Of a DNA stretch of 8,745 nt, positions 6,305 through 8,745 are shown one piece after another (position 1 is the first letter of the stretch; every line of letters begins with the position of its first letter). Position numbers and translations under genes: made by a program. This DNA comes from Helicobacteraceae bacterium (GTDB taxonomy: Bacteria; Campylobacterota; Campylobacteria; Campylobacterales; Sulfurimonadaceae): positions 1-8,745 of the forward strand of contig JALWLR010000317.1 in NCBI GenBank assembly GCA_027084065.1, in the 5' to 3' direction. The notes beneath the pieces are model-generated. The model was given only the letters and a program-made list of their open reading frames with translations. It was not told where the DNA came from and ran no database searches.

Positions 6305-8152
6305 TTAGTACTTTTCCCCATCTTTATACATAGATGGATCAAATTCGACAATTTGGTCTCTACCGTTCTCTTTTGCGACATAGAGTGCAGTATCGGCAAA
6401 TTTTATCGCTTTCCAGATGGACTCTGCTTGATCCGGATAGTAGGCTATACCGATGCTAAGTGTCTTTTTGAAAACGGCATTGCCTGCTTGGAATTCGATA
6501 TTTTTGAATTTATCAGCTATGGTTTGTGCAATCTCGATGACCTTTTCTTTTTTAGGGCTATAAAGCAAAACGATAAACTCTTCCCCGCCGTAACGCACGG
6601 CAATATCTGAGGAGCGGATGCTGGATTTTAAAACTTCTCCTAGCTCTTTAATGACAAGGTCGCCTATATCGTGTCCGTAGGTATCGTTAACCATTTTAAA
6701 ATGATCGATGTCAATCATCAAAACAGCGTAGCTCTTTTCGGCACGCTCGGCCTGTTTGGCGAACTTTTCTATGAAACGATCAAGGAAGCGACGGTTGTAT
6801 AGACCCGTTAGGGCATCTTTGAGTGAAGAGTCTTTGAGTTTTTGCATCAAAAACTTGCTCTCAAGTACCGGTTTTGCGGCATCGAGGTAGTTTTCAATCT
6901 TTTTCATATTCGCTTGAATACTTTCGTACTCTTTGGCATCATCGGTAAAGATGGAGATGACAAGAGCGATTTCAGTATTTATATCAAACGGTATGCAGAG
7001 ATAGTTCGTTGCCGGCGAGTTTTCACAGTACTGGCAAATATTGTAAAAATCTACTGAAAGAACCTCAAGACGTGTTCTGTAAGCACGACAGAGTTCGGCG
7101 TTGTTATCTACACTGGAGCAGTCACAGTTGGTTATATCTCCTTGATGATTGATGAGCTCACGGGAGTTTTTCTCTTTGTCTATAAGGTAAAATTTATAGT
7201 TTTTGATGCCAAAACGATTTTCCATGATATAGATAATACGCATAAAAATATCTTTGTAATCTTTATCGAGCTCTATCGTCTTTTTGAACTTGTAGATATT
7301 AGAAAGCTCGTTGATTATCTTTTTAGACTCCTCCAAAGGGTTTTGGCATGAGATACTTGAGCCTGCAATAAAGGTTGAAAGACTCTTTTTCAAATCATCG
7401 AAAGTGGACTGCAGTTTTTCAAAGAGGGTGTTGATCTGTTCGATGACTTCTTGACTCTCTCCTTTTAGACGCAGCTCTATACGTTTGGAGTAGTCTCCAA
7501 GGTGTGCATAGCGGATCATTTTTGAGAGTTCATGCAAGAGCTGCATGATCGGTTTGAAAAAGAAGTGAATGGAGATAAGAGCAATAATGAGAAAAACAAT
7601 ATTGATAGCTATTATTTTTGCAATTGTCATGATACCCGCATTTCGGGTATCGGAGATGTCGAACTTCATAGAAATCGCCCCCAAAACATCTCCCTCATTG
7701 GCATTGTGGCACTGAAGACAGTTGGGAGAGCCATAAGCGGTGGCTTTATAGGGAATAGTTACTCTTAGCGTGGCTTCGTCGGAATTTTCACTTATTTTGT
7801 ATTGCATGTTTCCGCTTGAGATAACTTTTTTGTCTATTTTGTCGCGAGCCCCTTCGTTTTTAAAGCCGGGTCCAAACTGTGAGACGACTTTTGGCGCTCT
7901 GATAATCCAGAAATCTTTGATGTCTTTATGGTTTTTGATATTGTTTAGAAAAAATTCCCGTTTGTCCATAATGCCGTTTACCATATGAGCTGTAAGACCG
8001 TCACGAACATATTCGGCAGTGGAGTTGGCTTTATCGAGTGCGCTTTTGTAGGAGTACTCTCGAAAATTCAAAGCGACATTGACGACAATTGCGCTCATAA
8101 GTACAAGCAGCATTATCGTCACTATCAAAAGAAGTTTTTTGTTGGTGTTCAT
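6305..8152 (-). CDS. Membrane diguanylate cyclase with periplasmic haem-c (CxxCH) sensor, HAMP and Cys-rich GAF-like region
   Basis: This 615-residue protein makes c-di-GMP from GTP. It has an N-terminal membrane helix (about 7-29), a periplasmic domain (30-176) with one c-type haem motif CLQCH (145-149), and a second helix (about 177-199). The sensor resembles the Tll0287-like/DUF3365 'c-type heme family' sensors; exact family not certain. A HAMP-like segment (200-255) follows. A GAF-like region (about 285-430) holds six Cys (343, 345, 355, 373, 376, 386) and the YLCIPF strand. The GGDEF domain (445-605) has DIDHFK with D481, N489, D498 and the active signature GGEEF (522-526). RSSD (513-516) lies five residues ahead as the product-inhibition site. 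AAAGG seven bases before ATG 8152 supports the start. It follows the carbonic-anhydrase-like gene by 12 bases, so they are probably co-transcribed. Likely signal: redox state or a gas ligand at the haem. Confidence 0.93.
   Translation of the reverse strand: MNTNKKLLLIVTIMLLVLMSAIVVNVALNFREYSYKSALDKANSTAEYVRDGLTAHMVNGIMDKREFFLNNIKNHKDIKDFWIIRAPKVVSQFGPGFKNEGARDKIDKKVISSGNMQYKISENSDEATLRVTIPYKATAYGSPNCLQCHNANEGDVLGAISMKFDISDTRNAGIMTIAKIIAINIVFLIIALISIHFFFKPIMQLLHELSKMIRYAHLGDYSKRIELRLKGESQEVIEQINTLFEKLQSTFDDLKKSLSTFIAGSSISCQNPLEESKKIINELSNIYKFKKTIELDKDYKDIFMRIIYIMENRFGIKNYKFYLIDKEKNSRELINHQGDITNCDCSSVDNNAELCRAYRTRLEVLSVDFYNICQYCENSPATNYLCIPFDINTEIALVISIFTDDAKEYESIQANMKKIENYLDAAKPVLESKFLMQKLKDSSLKDALTGLYNRRFLDRFIEKFAKQAERAEKSYAVLMIDIDHFKMVNDTYGHDIGDLVIKELGEVLKSSIRSSDIAVRYGGEEFIVLLYSPKKEKVIEIAQTIADKFKNIEFQAGNAVFKKTLSIGIAYYPDQAESIWKAIKFADTALYVAKENGRDQIVEFDPSMYKDGEKY
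7706..7720 (-). other. Covalent haem attachment motif CxxCH in the cyclase sensor
   Basis: These codons read C-L-Q-C-H (residues 145-149), just before a GDVLGAISMKFD strand that leads to the second membrane helix. The motif lies on the predicted periplasmic side, where c-type cytochrome maturation (system II, CcsBA, in this phylum) attaches haem. Only one such motif is present, so a single haem per monomer is expected; the distal ligand is not evident. Confidence 0.75.
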
Positions 8153-8164
8153 ACCGTTGCCTTT

Positions 8165-8692
8165 TTAGATATAGTCGTTCTTGAAAGAGACGTAGCGCGC
8201 AGCACTTGCATAAAGCTCTTTTACCTCTTCATCGGTAAGTTCACGAACGACTTTTGCGGGACTTCCCATTATAAGGCTTCGTGGAGGGAAAGTTTTGTTT
8301 TTCGTTACCAAACTACCGGCTCCGACAATACTCTCTTTTCCAATTACCGCACCATCTAAAATAGTGGCACTCATGCCAATCAGGCAGGCATCTTCTATTG
8401 TACATCCATGTAGCATGACTCTGTGGCCGACTGTAACGTCGTTTCCAATAATGGTAGGATGTCCGTCGCCTATTTTTCTATGCTTTTTATAGTGCGTGAC
8501 ATGAATCATACTAAGATCTTGGATGTTGGTTCTGTCGCCTATTTTTATAAAGTGTACATCTCCGCGTACAATCGCTCCAAACCAAATGGAACACTCTTTG
8601 CCTATTTCTACATCTCCAATAACGTCGGCACTTGGGGCAATCCAGCTTTTTTCTCCGATTTTTGGTGTAATTTCTTTGTAGTCATGAATCAT
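8165..8692 (-). CDS. Gamma-carbonic anhydrase-like hexapeptide-repeat protein (YrdA/CamH type)
   Basis: This is a 175-residue left-handed beta-helix protein with repeated hexapeptides (for example IAPSADVIGDVEIG at 18-31 and LIGMSATILDGAVIG at 104-118), followed by a C-terminal helix (about 151-170). The three zinc-binding His of the gamma class are present: H64 (MIH), H90 (GH) and H95 (LHGC). R43, D45, Q58 and D59 match conserved structural or active-site residues. The acidic loop with the proton-shuttle Glu of Methanosarcina Cam is absent, so it belongs to the short CamH/YrdA type. Some of these hydrate CO2 and others have no proven activity. AAGGAG five bases before ATG 8692 fixes the start, although the frame stays open upstream. 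It sits 12 bases ahead of the haem-c cyclase gene in the same direction. Confidence 0.92.
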   Translation of the reverse strand: MIHDYKEITPKIGEKSWIAPSADVIGDVEIGKECSIWFGAIVRGDVHFIKIGDRTNIQDLSMIHVTHYKKHRKIGDGHPTIIGNDVTVGHRVMLHGCTIEDACLIGMSATILDGAVIGKESIVGAGSLVTKNKTFPPRSLIMGSPAKVVRELTDEEVKELYASAARYVSFKNDYI

Positions 8693-8697
8693 TTTAT

Positions 8698-8703
8698 CTC
8701 CTT
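8698..8703 (-). promoter_or_regulatory. Strong Shine-Dalgarno of the carbonic-anhydrase-like gene
   Basis: On the minus strand a perfect AAGGAG lies five bases before ATG 8692. It picks this start although the reading frame remains open to the right edge of the window. Confidence 0.75.
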
Positions 8704-8745
8704 TTAGCTTTCTATAAATAGTCGTTGGGCGAGTTGTTGAACTTG
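8704..8745 (-). CDS. Possible C-terminal tail of an upstream gene (partial)
   Basis: Reading leftward from the right edge, one frame gives 13 residues (QVQQLAQRLFIES) and then TAA at 8704-8706, 11 bases before the next ATG. The stop runs straight into the Shine-Dalgarno of the carbonic-anhydrase-like gene, a normal arrangement at an operon junction. The peptide is too short to identify, and a second frame also ends nearby, so this is an inference from layout only. Confidence 0.4.
   Translation of the reverse strand, partial: QVQQLAQRLFIES

Noticed and set aside
8711..8716. TATAGA on the minus strand as a promoter of the carbonic-anhydrase-like gene
   Set aside because: It lies inside the possible tail of an upstream gene, has no -35 or T-tract support, and the junction looks like an internal operon spacing.
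1..8745. CRISPR array, tRNA/rRNA, insertion sequence, toxin-antitoxin or prophage elements
   Set aside because: Reading both strands showed no regularly spaced repeats, no cloverleaf-like segment, no transposase and no terminal repeats; almost all sequence is accounted for by the genes listed.

Overview
The window looks like chromosomal DNA from a free-living Campylobacterota (epsilonproteobacterium), most probably a Sulfurimonas/Sulfuricurvum-type organism. This is judged from the jag-mnmE order, an IlvC that closely resembles the Campylobacter protein, moderate-to-low GC with AT-rich spacers, TATAAT -10 boxes without clear -35 boxes, and a strong c-di-GMP signalling content. There is no sign of an insertion sequence, prophage, CRISPR array, tRNA or rRNA. 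The genus is an inference.

Left block (1-1851, + strand): the 3' end of jag/khpB, then mnmE (tRNA wobble-uridine modification GTPase), then ruvX/yqgF. These genes overlap each other by a few bases and look like a translationally coupled housekeeping operon.

Centre-left (1933-4428, + strand): one 831-residue protein with FIST_N, FIST_C, a degenerate GGDEF domain and an apparently intact EAL domain, i.e. a predicted ligand-controlled c-di-GMP phosphodiesterase. Its -10-like box lies so close to the ATG that the mRNA could be leaderless. Its stop codon interleaves with that of a convergent, unrecognised 213-residue acidic protein (4425-5066, - strand).

Centre (5067-6304): a 114-base or slightly longer divergent promoter region with back-to-back TATAATGC elements drives the unrecognised gene leftward and ilvC (ketol-acid reductoisomerase) rightward. 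After ilvC a 95-base spacer contains a perfect 9-bp hairpin between two convergent genes.

Right block (6305-8745, - strand): a probable tail of an upstream gene, a gamma-carbonic-anhydrase-like hexapeptide protein, and, 12 bases further on, a membrane diguanylate cyclase. The cyclase has a periplasmic sensor region with a c-type haem motif (CxxCH), HAMP, a cysteine-rich GAF-like region and an active GGEEF domain with an RxxD inhibitory site.

The main biological interest is that two c-di-GMP enzymes with opposite predicted activities and very different sensors lie within about 2 kb of each other: a FIST-EAL degrader in the cytoplasm and a haem-c GGDEF synthase reading the periplasm. Between them lie ilvC and an orphan gene. 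No clearly new multi-gene system (defence, biosynthetic cluster, mobile element) is visible. The haem-c cyclase, the FIST-EAL protein and the orphan protein are the parts most worth following up.
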